Positions 48,230 to 57,055 of a stretch of 64,000 nt of DNA are shown here, one piece after another. A program made the position numbers and the translations under genes. The DNA comes from Sphingomonadales bacterium. GTDB taxonomy: Bacteria > Pseudomonadota > Alphaproteobacteria > Sphingomonadales > Sphingomonadaceae. The stretch lies in the NCBI GenBank assembly GCA_016721875.1, contig JADKHG010000014.1:62001-126000 (forward strand). The letters run 5' to 3'. Numbering within the stretch: the first letter of the stretch is position 1; each line of letters starts with the position of its first letter. The notes below the pieces were generated by a model that was given only the letters and a program-made list of their open reading frames with translations, made no database searches and was not told where the DNA came from.

Positions 48230-49372
48230 ATGTATCCCGGAAATCACCGCATCTGCACACGTTGCGTTATGGACGACACCGCCGCTGATATCAGCTTTGA
48301 TGAAGATGGCGTCTGCAATTACTGCACAGAATTTCTGGAGCGGCTCGACCAATATGTCATCCCCGACCCCGTTGAGCGGCAACGCAAGCTCGATGATCTG
48401 GTAGCGAAAGTAAAGGAAAACGGTCGGGGCAAGCCCTATGACTGTATCATCGGCGTATCGGGCGGTGTGGACAGCAGCTATACGTTGATCAAGGCCAAAC
48501 AACTGGGATTGCGCCCGCTGGCTGTCCATATGGATAGCGGCTGGAATGCCGAAGTTGCAGCCAACAATATCGCCAATCTGGTCCGCGGACTGGATGTCGA
48601 GCTTTACACCCATGTCATCGAATGGCCTGAGATCCGGGGATTGATGGAATCGATGTTCGCCGCCGACGTGCGCGACGTCGAAGTGCTCTACGACAATGCG
48701 TTGGCCGGGGTGGTCTATTCACAGGCTGCGAAATATAAGCTGCACTATATCCTCGCGGGATCAAATATGGCGACCGAAGGCATGCGGATGCCCGGCGAAT
48801 GGACATGGCACAAGCTGGATGGTCGCAATATCACGGGTATTTCGAAAAAATTCGGCGGTCCTAAAATCAAGACCTTTCCGCTGATCGGCACGCTGAAATA
48901 TGCAAAGCATATAATGTTGGACAAAGCGCACTGGATCGCTTTCCTCGACTATATCGATTACCGCAAGGACGATGCCATAGCCGAATTACAACGCGACTAT
49001 GGCTATAAACCCTATGCCTATAAGCATTATGAATCGGTCTTCACACGTTTCTGGCAGGGTTACATGTTGCCGCGCAAATTCGGCTATGACAAACGCAAGC
49101 CGCATCTTTCGACGCTGGTGATGACCGGCCAAATGACCCGCGACGAAGCAATACAGAAAATGGGCGAAATCGCCTATCCGTCGCAGCGCGATCTTGACGC
49201 GGACAAAGCCTATTTCCTGAAGAAAATGGGCTGGAGCGAAGAGAAGTTCGAAGCCTATCTCAGCCGTCCCGAAGTGCGGCATGATGCATACCCTAGCGAA
49301 TGGGCCTTTTTTGAACGGTTGCTGGGGCTGTACCGGAAGCTAGGGCTGAAAATTGGACGGGTTCGGGGGTAA
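48230..49372 (+). CDS. N-acetyl sugar amidotransferase (WbpG/PseA family)
   Basis: 380 residues, intact. Two cysteine pairs at the N-terminus (CTRCVMDDTAADISFDEDG and CNYCTEF) form a zinc-ribbon-like element, followed by an ATP pyrophosphatase domain with PP-loop IIGVSGGVDSSYTLIKAK near residue 81. LAGSNMATEGMRMPGEW is typical of the family. It converts an N-acetyl group on a nucleotide sugar to an acetamidino group, using ammonia supplied by HisH/HisF homologues, as known for WbpG/HisH2/HisF2 of Pseudomonas aeruginosa. The partner genes are next to it but on the opposite strand; the stops are adjacent at 49372/49373. Confidence 0.92.
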   Translation: MYPGNHRICTRCVMDDTAADISFDEDGVCNYCTEFLERLDQYVIPDPVERQRKLDDLVAKVKENGRGKPYDCIIGVSGGVDSSYTLIKAKQLGLRPLAVHMDSGWNAEVAANNIANLVRGLDVELYTHVIEWPEIRGLMESMFAADVRDVEVLYDNALAGVVYSQAAKYKLHYILAGSNMATEGMRMPGEWTWHKLDGRNITGISKKFGGPKIKTFPLIGTLKYAKHIMLDKAHWIAFLDYIDYRKDDAIAELQRDYGYKPYAYKHYESVFTRFWQGYMLPRKFGYDKRKPHLSTLVMTGQMTRDEAIQKMGEIAYPSQRDLDADKAYFLKKMGWSEEKFEAYLSRPEVRHDAYPSEWAFFERLLGLYRKLGLKIGRVRG

Positions 49373-50131
49373 TCAATCCCACAACGCAGTCAGTTCCTCA
49401 TATCTGGGGTAGGTGATCAGTACCGCTTTTTGCGGCCCTTGCCACACACACCACGCCCCTGCGGCTACCGCATCGGCACCGGCGTCGACGGCTTCGCGGA
49501 TATGTTCGGTTTTGCCGATCCCGCCTGCGGCGATCAGTGGCACTTCGACCAGTTTGCTGGCTTCGCGGATCAGTTCCAAATTCATGCCGCTGCGCATCCC
49601 GTCATGATCGGCGGACATCAGCATGATTTCACCCGCGCCATGGGCGACGGCGGTCTGGATGGCCTGTTGCCAGCTGCGTTTGTCCTTCACACCATTACCG
49701 TTAAGCAATTGCGTGCCGCCAAAAAATCCGCCTTTCTTGACGTCGATGGAGGCAACGACGGCCTGCTCACCCGCACGGTCAGCGATGGCGCGCAAAATGC
49801 CGGGATTATCAACCGCAGCGCTGCGGATTGCGACTTTTTCGATGCCCAGAGAGAACAGCGTTTTTGCATCCTCGACTGACCTGATGCCGCCGCCCCAGCA
49901 CAGCGGCATGAAACATTCGTCGGCCAGTTCCTCCGCCATCGCAAAATTGGGTGGACGGCCTTCGCGGGTCGCATCAATGTCGAGAACAATCAGTTCATCG
50001 ACTTCTTTTTCGTTGAAGATTTTAACCGCATTGATCGGATCGCCGACATAGCTCGCCTTGCCAAATTGCGTGGTTTTGACGAGGCCTTCATTGCGCAGCA
50101 GCAAAGAGGGGATGACACGGTGGCGCAGCAT
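49373..50131 (-). CDS. hisF: HisF-like subunit for acetamidino-sugar synthesis
   Basis: 252-residue TIM barrel homologous to imidazole glycerol phosphate synthase subunit HisF. It has RVIPSLLLRNEGLVKTTQF where true HisF has IPCLDVxxGRVVKG: the catalytic Asp of that motif is replaced by Leu. YVGDPINAVKIFNEKEVDEL and CFMPLCWGGGIRSVEDAKTL are typical of the HisF2/AglZ-like group, in which the barrel serves to conduct ammonia. Together with the HisH-like protein it should feed the WbpG-like enzyme, not histidine synthesis. The start 50131 and length are normal, and it lies 3 nt from the hisH-like stop. Confidence 0.9.
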   Translation of the reverse strand: MLRHRVIPSLLLRNEGLVKTTQFGKASYVGDPINAVKIFNEKEVDELIVLDIDATREGRPPNFAMAEELADECFMPLCWGGGIRSVEDAKTLFSLGIEKVAIRSAAVDNPGILRAIADRAGEQAVVASIDVKKGGFFGGTQLLNGNGVKDKRSWQQAIQTAVAHGAGEIMLMSADHDGMRSGMNLELIREASKLVEVPLIAAGGIGKTEHIREAVDAGADAVAAGAWCVWQGPQKAVLITYPRYEELTALWD

Positions 50132-50134
50132 GGC

Positions 50135-50752
50135 TCAGCTCAGCTTCATGAATTTGGTGAACAGCGCCATGCCGAAGCGGTGGCTTTTTTCCGGGTGGAA
50201 TTGCGCGCCCATCACATTGTCGCGGCCGATCGAGGCGACCACCGGGCCACCATAATCCACGCGGGCATAAACGTCGGATTCATGGTCGCAATGCGCGCTA
50301 TATTTGTGCACGAAATAATAGCGGAGTTCCTCTCCGCCCACATCGAACAAGGGTGACGCCTGCGTTGGCGTCGTCACCGACCAGCCGATATGCGGTATCT
50401 TTATCCGACTGCCATCCTGCGATTCGAGAATCTTCACATCGCCACCCATCAGGCCAAGACCGGGCTTCACGCCCTCTTCGCTGCCCCGGCAAAGCAATTG
50501 CATCCCCAGGCAAATGCCCATGACAATCTGCCCCCGCTCGCGCGCAGCCCTGATGATTTCAGCGTCCCATCCCTGTTGCCCCAGCAAGTCCATGCCATGG
50601 TCGAATGCCCCGACACCGGGCAGGATGATGTGAGAATAATCTTTGAGGCGCGAGGGTGTATCAACCAGATCAGCTTCGCCGCCGATATAGTCGATCATCC
50701 GTTTGACCGATTTCACATTGCCGAGTCCGGCAGCAACAATCGCGATGGTCAC
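50135..50752 (-). CDS. hisH: HisH-like glutaminase subunit for acetamidino-sugar synthesis
   Basis: Class I glutamine amidotransferase of about 205 residues. I choose the GTG at 50750-50752 because GGAGG lies 6-8 nt upstream and the product then begins (M)TIAIVAAGLGNVKSVKRMI, matching HisH N-termini; the open frame continues to 50809. ILPGVGAFDHGM near 58, GICLGMQLL with the nucleophilic Cys near 84, and GAQFHPEKS with catalytic His and Glu near 190 are all present. It hydrolyses glutamine and passes ammonia to the HisF-like partner. Downstream in the operon is hisF. Confidence 0.9.
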   Translation of the reverse strand: MTIAIVAAGLGNVKSVKRMIDYIGGEADLVDTPSRLKDYSHIILPGVGAFDHGMDLLGQQGWDAEIIRAARERGQIVMGICLGMQLLCRGSEEGVKPGLGLMGGDVKILESQDGSRIKIPHIGWSVTTPTQASPLFDVGGEELRYYFVHKYSAHCDHESDVYARVDYGGPVVASIGRDNVMGAQFHPEKSHRFGMALFTKFMKLS

Positions 50753-50755
50753 ATT

Positions 50756-50766
50756 CGTCCTCCGGT
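50756..50766 (-). promoter_or_regulatory. Ribosome binding site fixing GTG start of hisH-like gene
   Basis: A GGAGG on the minus strand lies just upstream of the GTG at 50750-50752 and makes this the most likely start, although it is not an ATG. Confidence 0.6.
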
Positions 50767-50905
50767 AACGCGCTTCCTCTATCGCCGCTTGGCTTGCGTG
50801 ACAACGCACATCTTTGGCGCAGATAGTGGCTGTAAATTCACGCCATGCTGCCCTAAGGCGATCCGCAAGTGTCGGCTAAGGCTGAAAATTGGAGCAACTG
50901 GATCA

Positions 50906-52863
50906 ATGTGCGGAATTGCGGGCCTTTTGACTGGCGCGAACAATATGGCAGCCGACCAAAGGCAGACTGTTGTCCGCACCATGTGCGACGCCATCGCCCA
51001 TCGCGGACCTGACGGATCCGGGATTTGGGACGATGCCGACAATGGCATCTGCTTCGGTCATTTGCGGCTGGCGATTATCGATCTTTCTAGCGCAGGCGCC
51101 CAGCCGATGGCGAGCGATGATGGCTCAGTCATTGTGACCTATAATGGCGAAATCTATCATTTTGCAGAGCTGCGCGCCGAGCTGGAGGCAGCAGGACGGC
51201 GCTTTCGCGGGCATTCGGATACCGAAGTGATCGCCAATGGGATCGCCCATTGGGGGATAGAGGGGCTGTGCAAGCGGATTGGCGGCATGTTTGCGATTGC
51301 GGTTTGGATACCTGCGGATCGGATGTTCTTTCTCGTCCGCGACCGGCTAGGCAAGAAACCTCTTTACTGGACCAAAATGGCGAATGGCGGCCTTGCCTTT
51401 GCCAGCGAACTGGCCGCTTTGCACTGCGTCCCCGGGCTGGACCGCAGCATAGATCGCAAAGCGGCTGCGAGCTTCCTACGCACCGGCCATGTGCCAGAGC
51501 CACTGTCGATCTACGAAAAGGTCAAAAAGGTCGGCGGGGGTGAAATTCTGGCCTTTGGTCCGGATCTCGAACTGCGTTCGACGACGCGTTATTGGTCAGT
51601 CGAAGCCTCGATTGCCGCTGCCCGTGACAAACCGCGCCTTGACACACTCGACAGCGCCGTTGCCGCCACCGAGATAGTACTCAACGATGCGGTCGCACAA
51701 CGCATGATTGCCGACGTCCCTTATGGCGCATTCCTGTCAGGCGGGATCGATTCCTCGCTGGTGGTTGCATTGATGCAGCAACAGCTGCGCGAACCGGTGA
51801 AAACCTTCTCCATCGGATATGCCAACAGCTCGCTCGACGAATCCGAAGATGCGGAAATGGTGGCAAAGCATCTGGGCACGGACCACCGCACTTTCATCCT
51901 CAATGCCGAAGATGCGATCGACACCATCCACAATCTGCCGCGTCTGTATAGCGAGCCCTTTGCCGATCCGTCGCAAATCCCGACCTGCGTGATCTCGCGC
52001 ATGGCCCGCGAGCATGTGACGCTGGTTTTGACTGGTGACGGCGGCGACGAAGTTTTTGCCGGCTATAACCGCCACATTGCCTCTGCAGGGCTGATGGCGA
52101 AACTCGATGCGTTGCCGGGCTTCGCGCAAGGCGCGCTGACCGGCACAATGCGCGCACTTTCGCCAGCCGCCTGGGACAAGCTATTCGATCTTGCCCCGGG
52201 CAATATCGGCCCGCGTCAGCCGGGAGAAAATGCACAAGCTGGCGGCGCTGCTGGGGCTGGAAGCGTGGGATCGGTACCGCCAATATACCAGCCAGTGGGA
52301 CAGTTATGATGAAATCGGGACAGGAGAAGAACCGAGGAATCGGCGTTGATCCACGAAACCTTCCGCACCCTTGGCGACCCGGTTGAGCGGCTGCGCTATA
52401 TGGATCTGATCACTTACCTTCCCGGTGATGTGCTGACCAAGGTCGACCGTGCGACAATGGCCTATGGGCTGGAAGCACGCGCACCTTTGCTCGATTACCG
52501 GCTGGTCGATCTTAGCTGGCAAATCCCTTCCCACGTCAATGTCAGCAACGGCAAGGGCAAGCAGGTGCTGCGCGCGATGTTGGAAAAACATGTTCCGCGC
52601 GCGCTGTTTGAACGACCAAAGAGCGGATTTGGCGTGCCGATTGGCGATTGGCTGCGCGGCCCTTGCGCGACTGGGCAGAGGAACTGCTTTCGCCCGCGGC
52701 GCTTGACGCATTGTGTCTGGTTAACACCAACAGACTGCGCGCCATCTGGCAGGCGCATCTGGCGGGGAAGGTCAACGCGCAATATGGCCTTTGGAATGTG
52801 CTGATGCTGCAGGCGTGGTTGCGCGAGCATGTTCAGACCGACACATTGGCCAAAGCCGCCTGA
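50906..52863 (+). CDS. asnB: Asparagine synthase (glutamine-hydrolysing)-like protein, frameshifted
   Basis: The start at 50906 gives MCGIAGLLTG, with Cys2 as the glutaminase nucleophile after Met removal. The N-terminal Ntn domain contains RHGRPD-like AHRGPDGSGIW and YNGEIYHFAEL. The synthetase domain has FLSGGIDSSLVVALM near residue 278, the PP-loop, and VLTGDGGDEVFAGYNRH near 375. Breaks near 52215, 52340 and 52665 scatter the C-terminus (LITYLPGDVLTKVDRATMAY, LEARAPLLDYRLVDL, RAIWQAHLAGK). Intact length is about 650 residues. In polysaccharide clusters such genes (WbpS-like) amidate a uronic-acid carboxylate or make asparagine-like amides, so the product here is probably an amidated sugar acid. 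Confidence 0.87.
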
Positions 52864-52933
52864 GCAGAGCCTCTCAAGCATTGCCTTATCAAAACTTTCC
52901 GATTAAGGCCCGCCGCCGTGCGGCCCTTACCAG

Positions 52934-52964
52934 TCAACCACAGGAAGCCGATCAACCACAGGAA
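52934..52964 (+). repeat. Short direct repeat before the UDP-sugar dehydrogenase gene
   Basis: TCAACCACAGGAA occurs at 52934-52946 and 52952-52964, an 18-nt period. The second copy ends just before the dehydrogenase ATG and supplies an AGGAA ribosome-binding sequence, so the duplication may give two potential sites. Confidence 0.5.
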
Positions 52965-52971
52965 ATTCCCC

Positions 52972-54247
52972 ATGAATGAGAAAATTGCAGTTATCGGCCT
53001 TGGCTATGTCGGCTTGCCGGTGGCAGTCGCGCTGGCGCGGAAATTTGATGGTGTGATCGGCTTTGACGTTTCCGAACGGCGGGTGGATTCGCTGAATTCC
53101 GGGACCGACTGGACTGGCGAGATTTCCGATGAAGACCTCGCAGCATCGACGCTGGCAATCACAGCAGATCCTGCAAAACTGGCAGAGGCCAGCTTCTGAT
53201 CGTGACCGTGCCAACCCGATTGACGACGAAAACCGCCCTGACCTTTCTCCCATCCGTTCGGCCTGCGAGCTGATCGGCAAGCGCCTGCGCAAAGGTGCTA
53301 TCGTGGTGTTTGAATCGACGGTCTATCCCGGCGTGACCGATGATATATGCGCACCATTGCTCGAAAGCTATTCGGGGCTGAAGCGCGGAACCGATTTCTG
53401 GCTGGGCTATAGCCCTGAACGGATCAATCCGGGCGACAAGATCCACCGGCTGGAAACAATCACCAAAATCGTGTCGGCTGAAGACGATACGTCGCTGGAG
53501 CGTGTCAAAGCGGTTTACGGCGCAATCATCGAAGCCGGCCTGCACATTGCCCCCACAATCAAGGTGGCAGAGGCTGCCAAGGTCATCGAAAACACCCAGC
53601 GCGATCTGAACATCGCGCTGATGAACGAGATTTCGCTGATTTTTGACCTGATGGGCATCCGCACCAGCGACGTTCTGGCGGCAGCGGGAACCAAGTGGAA
53701 TTTCCTGAAATTCACCCCCGGGCTGGTGGGCGGCCACTGCATCGGCGTTGACCCCTATTATCTGACCAGCGCTGCTGAACGTCTTGGCTATCGCCCCGAT
53801 GTCATCCTCGCCGGACGGCGGATCAATGATGGCATGGGTGCACATGTCGCGCGCAAGCTGATGAAGCTGTTGATCCAGCGCGGCGGCAATCCGTCAGCTG
53901 CCAAAGTCGGCATTTTCGGCCTGACCTTCAAGGAAGACGTGCCGGACCTGCGCAACAGCAAGGTACCCGACATTGTCGCCGAGCTGAAGGAATATGGCGT
54001 CGAAGCCTTGATCCACGATCCCCATGCCGACACTGCAGGCGCAGAGCATGAATATGGGCTATCGCTGTCTGACCTTTCAAAGCTGAGCGATCTGGACGGC
54101 GCGGTATTCGCCGTTCCTCACAAGGACTATCTGGACAATCTGGCCGACATCGTTGCGCGGGTAAAGCCCGATGGCGTGATAATCGACATCAAATCAGCGC
54201 TGTCCCCCGAACAGGTTGGCAGCGGCCAGACATATTGGTCTTTGTAG
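52972..54247 (+). CDS. UDP-N-acetylhexosamine/UDP-glucose 6-dehydrogenase (TviB/WbpA-like), frameshifted
   Basis: About 425 residues. MNEKIAVIGLGYVGLPVAVA is the NAD-binding start; FESTVYPGVTDDIC, GYSPERINPGDKIH and VAEAAKVIENTQRDLNIAL are family signatures, and FTPGLVGGHCIGVDPYYL near residue 254 contains the catalytic cysteine. The frame is lost at two homopolymers, TT at about 53194 and CCC at about 53215; restoring one T and one C gives SFLIVTVPTPIDDENRPDLS. It oxidises C6 of a UDP-N-acetylhexosamine to a uronic acid, the first step of the pathway that the WlbA/B/C-like enzymes continue. It ends 56 nt before a convergent ORF. Confidence 0.9.
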
Positions 54248-54302
54248 GTGATTAAAATTCCGTCCTATCATAGAGAGGAATTTATGTTCGCTCAACGACT
54301 GG

Positions 54303-54816
54303 TCAACAGTCGATAGTTAAATTGATTGCCGTCGTCTTCGTCCGAAACGGAAACAACGTGCACAAAGATTTCTGCGAAGTGCCGAACATCTGGATTTGTT
54401 CTATCGGAAAATCGTACACGCCTTTGCCACATGGAGGCTTTGCTTTGTTTCGCATGGTTGTCGCATATGCCCGATCCTTTTTAAGCGGCACTGACAACCA
54501 ACCACAGTTGCCACAATATGTTGGCGCTAATATTGTTCCGAGGCAGCCTCGCACTACAATATTTGTGCATTTTCCGCACATGTAGTCCCAATCTCCAGGC
54601 ACAATTTGTGGCGTTTGCCTCCTTTGAAAAGCATTCGCTTTTGAGATTGGCGTCAGCTTCCGGAATAACCGCCGCCTGTCCGTCGGTCCCTTAACTCCAA
54701 CTATAACCCGATAAGCGGGAAAACCGTGGTCTCCAAAGAGTCTAACGATAACAGAGAGAAACTTTCTGTCGTTCGCTTCTATTGTTTCAACCCAGAGTCC
54801 ATGTCGTTGATCGAAT
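54303..54816 (-). CDS. Zinc-ribbon ORF, probably the displaced C-terminal part of the HNH protein
   Basis: Open frame of about 170 codons with no good ATG; a GTG at 54602 would give 99 residues. The upstream part reads VETIEANDRKFLSVIVRLFG DHGFPAY, which looks like ordinary protein and follows naturally on DMDSG at the end of the HNH gene if one base is changed near 54790. The end has two cysteine pairs, MCGKC and YCGNCG, spaced by about 17 residues, like a zinc ribbon. I think it belongs to one protein of about 400 residues with the HNH domain, but two separate genes cannot be excluded. The function is unknown. Composition is less G+C-rich than its neighbours. Confidence 0.5.
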
Positions 54817-55501
54817 TTTCAATAGATCGATAGTAACCGCCTATGAGATGGTCTTTTGGAAACAGCTGATCATCAGCCAAGCTAAGTGCGGTGGGAATGA
54901 TCAGATCGTATTCCGGATAGTGGCTTCTTGAAATGATCGAAAAACAGTGTGCCACTTTTAGCAGTAAACTTCCAAACGCATCAATGTCAAAAAATGCGGT
55001 AGGAACGTTAAGCCTAGTAGCGCCTAATCGTTCACGGATCTGATCAATGTTTTCCGGTGGTACATAACCAAAAACACGGAACTGATGTATCTCGCGGTCA
55101 AACACCTGCCGAGCTAGTAGCCTTGGTTCCTCCATTGCAGGCATTTGGACGACCACGGGAAACTCGCTAAGCGGCAAGCCGACTGCTAACCACTCCCGCC
55201 CAATTTTCGCGAATACATCTTGGGTTCGATTGGCTTGTTTTGCCGGTCGTTTTGAACCGATACCATTCTGGACTCTAAAAGCGTCGAACACTTGCCGTGC
55301 AATTGTTCTCTCAAATTTTGACGTTGACGCGGCGCAAGATCTGCAGCTGGACTGCTCAAGAATCAATTTTCCTCCCAGCGATTCCGGCACAACATGTTCA
55401 TCAGTCAGCACCTCATCTACTTGGCGGAATTTGTCGTTACAGTAGATGCAGATATTATTACCGGACAAACGCAGAGGAATGGATGCGTCCAAAACATCCA
55501 T
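54779..55501 (-). CDS. HNH-type endonuclease-fold protein
   Basis: 240 residues as read. The N-terminus has CIYCNDKFRQ, then TDEHVVPESLGGKL and CRSCAASTSKFE: two CxxC pairs around an EHVVP core, the pattern of HNH endonucleases, with His as general base and Cys pairs binding structural zinc. The remaining 170 residues match nothing I recognise. Base composition is lower in G+C than the surrounding sugar genes, and the gene interrupts the WlbB-like operon and the dehydrogenase, suggesting acquisition. A defence role is possible but unproven. The stop may be an artefact (see the ORF at 54303-54816). Confidence 0.65.
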   Translation of the reverse strand: MDVLDASIPLRLSGNNICIYCNDKFRQVDEVLTDEHVVPESLGGKLILEQSSCRSCAASTSKFERTIARQVFDAFRVQNGIGSKRPAKQANRTQDVFAKIGREWLAVGLPLSEFPVVVQMPAMEEPRLLARQVFDREIHQFRVFGYVPPENIDQIRERLGATRLNVPTAFFDIDAFGSLLLKVAHCFSIISRSHYPEYDLIIPTALSLADDQLFPKDHLIGGYYRSIENSINDMDSGLKQ

Positions 55502-56074
55502 TTATATGAACCGCTCCACCCGCTCCCCTTCCAGCCTATAGCGGCTGCCATCGCCCGGACACACTGCCTCGCCTTCGCCCGATAGCGGCAGGTCGAGCCG
55601 TTCGCCGAAAGCGCTCATCCAGCCGACCTGGCGGGCGGGAACGCCGACCATTAGTGCATAATCCGGTACATCGCGGTTGATGACAGCGCCTGCGCCGACA
55701 AAGGCGCCTGCGCCGACAGTGGAGCCACAAACAATGGTGCAGTTCGCGCCCAGTGTCGCGCCCCTGCGGATCAGCGTTTTGCGATACTCATCCTTGCGCG
55801 AAACAGCCGAACGCGGGTTGTACACATTGGTGAATACCATCGACGGGCCGCAGAAAACATCATCCTCCAGATGCACATCGTCATAGATGGAGACATTGTT
55901 CTGTACCTTCACATTGTCGCCAATGGTCACGCGGTTGCCGACATAGACATTCTGCCCGAACGAGCAGCCTTTGCCGATCACTGCACCAGCGCTGATATGC
56001 ACCCAGTGCCAGACGCGCGTGCCTTCACCGATGACAGCGCCTTCATCGACAATCGCAGTCGGATGGACAGTCAT
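55502..56074 (-). CDS. Sugar N-acetyltransferase (WlbB/WbpD-like), second copy
   Basis: 190 residues from the ATG at 56074, which begins MTVHPTAIVDEGAVIGEGTR; the open frame continues to 56203 into the upstream gene. Hexapeptides run throughout (VHISAGAVIGKGCSFGQN, VKVQNNVSIYDDVHLED), with CGPSMVFTNVYNPRSAVSR and ATLGANCTIVCGSTVGAGAF as in WlbB/FdtC-like enzymes. A C-terminal extension of about 30 residues (LSGEGEAVCPGDGSRYRLEG) is characteristic of a subgroup. It acetylates a 3-amino nucleotide sugar. It is adjacent to the second WlbA-like gene. Confidence 0.88.
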   Translation of the reverse strand: MTVHPTAIVDEGAVIGEGTRVWHWVHISAGAVIGKGCSFGQNVYVGNRVTIGDNVKVQNNVSIYDDVHLEDDVFCGPSMVFTNVYNPRSAVSRKDEYRKTLIRRGATLGANCTIVCGSTVGAGAFVGAGAVINRDVPDYALMVGVPARQVGWMSAFGERLDLPLSGEGEAVCPGDGSRYRLEGERVERFI

Positions 56075-56081
56075 GCCACCC

Positions 56082-57038
56082 TCACGCCATCGCAACAGCT
56101 GCCAGCGGGTGATAATCACCGCTGCGGCCCACGGTTTCCGCCTGCCGGATTTTGTAGACCAGTTCGATACTGGGCTGCGCGTCATCGAGCCCAAAGCCGC
56201 CATCGTTCAAAATGTGACGATAGCTGTCGGTATGCAAATCGGTAAAGCCGTCGGAAAATTCGATTTCCTCACCATCGATGGTGATGCTGCGATAGGTGCG
56301 CTGACCCTTTGCCTGCACATCGGCCGGCAAATGCTCGCTGTTGATCGACAGGAACCAGCGCACGTCGGCATTGCCATACTGGATAAGCCCACTCGCGCTG
56401 TCTTCGGCGCGGTGATTGACGCTCATTCCGGCAACGGGGCCGAAAATCCAGATCAGCATGTCGTAAAAATGGATGCCGATATTGGCAGCAATCCCGCCCG
56501 ATTTTTTCTCGTCGCCCTTCCACGACTGAAAATACCAGGCGCCGCGGCTGGTGATATAGCTGAGGTCGACGACAAAGCGCTTGTCCGGGTCGGCCTTCAG
56601 GGCAGCGGCAACCTTCTCGCGCACGGCGATGATGCTCGAATGCAGTCGCAATTGCAGGATGGTGTTAACCTTCTGGCCGCTTTCCTTTTCGACATCACGC
56701 AGGCTGTCGACATTCCACGGATTGACCACCAGCGGCTTTTCGCAAATCGCATCGGCCCCCGCACGCAGGGCAAAGCGGATATGCGAATCGTGCAGATAAT
56801 TGGGCGACATCACGCTTACATAATCGATGTGATGACCGTCGCGCTTGCGCAGGTCGATATAACGGTCGAACCGCTCAAATTCCGTGAAGAATTTGGCTTC
56901 GGGGAAATAGCTGTCGAGTATGCCGACTGTATCATTACCGTCGAGCGCGGCGACCAGCCGGTTGCCGGTGTCCTTGATGGCTTTCATGTGCCGGGGCGCG
57001 ATATAGCCTGCCGCACCGATGAGCGCGAAATCCTTCAT
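56082..57038 (-). CDS. Gfo/Idh/MocA dehydrogenase (WlbA-like), second copy
   Basis: 318 residues, intact. MKDFALIGAAGYIAPRHMKA is the start typical of WlbA-type UDP-2-acetamido-2-deoxy-glucuronate 3-dehydrogenases, MSPNYLHDSHIRFALRAGAD and AICEKPLVVNPWNVD hold the EKP catalytic Lys, and GGIAANIGIHFYDMLIWIFG the conserved histidine. It keeps NAD internally and uses 2-oxoglutarate as oxidant in characterised homologues. It is 7 nt upstream of the WlbB-like start. With the aminotransferase at 59876 on the other strand it forms a second C3-amination set. Confidence 0.92.
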   Translation of the reverse strand: MKDFALIGAAGYIAPRHMKAIKDTGNRLVAALDGNDTVGILDSYFPEAKFFTEFERFDRYIDLRKRDGHHIDYVSVMSPNYLHDSHIRFALRAGADAICEKPLVVNPWNVDSLRDVEKESGQKVNTILQLRLHSSIIAVREKVAAALKADPDKRFVVDLSYITSRGAWYFQSWKGDEKKSGGIAANIGIHFYDMLIWIFGPVAGMSVNHRAEDSASGLIQYGNADVRWFLSINSEHLPADVQAKGQRTYRSITIDGEEIEFSDGFTDLHTDSYRHILNDGGFGLDDAQPSIELVYKIRQAETVGRSGDYHPLAAVAMA

Positions 57039-57055
57039 GCGTGTCTTTCTCTAGT

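Noticed and set aside
49373..50752. Histidine biosynthesis genes
   Set aside because: HisF lacks the catalytic Asp of the IPCLDV motif and the pair sits beside a WbpG-like gene, so an amidino-sugar role is better supported.
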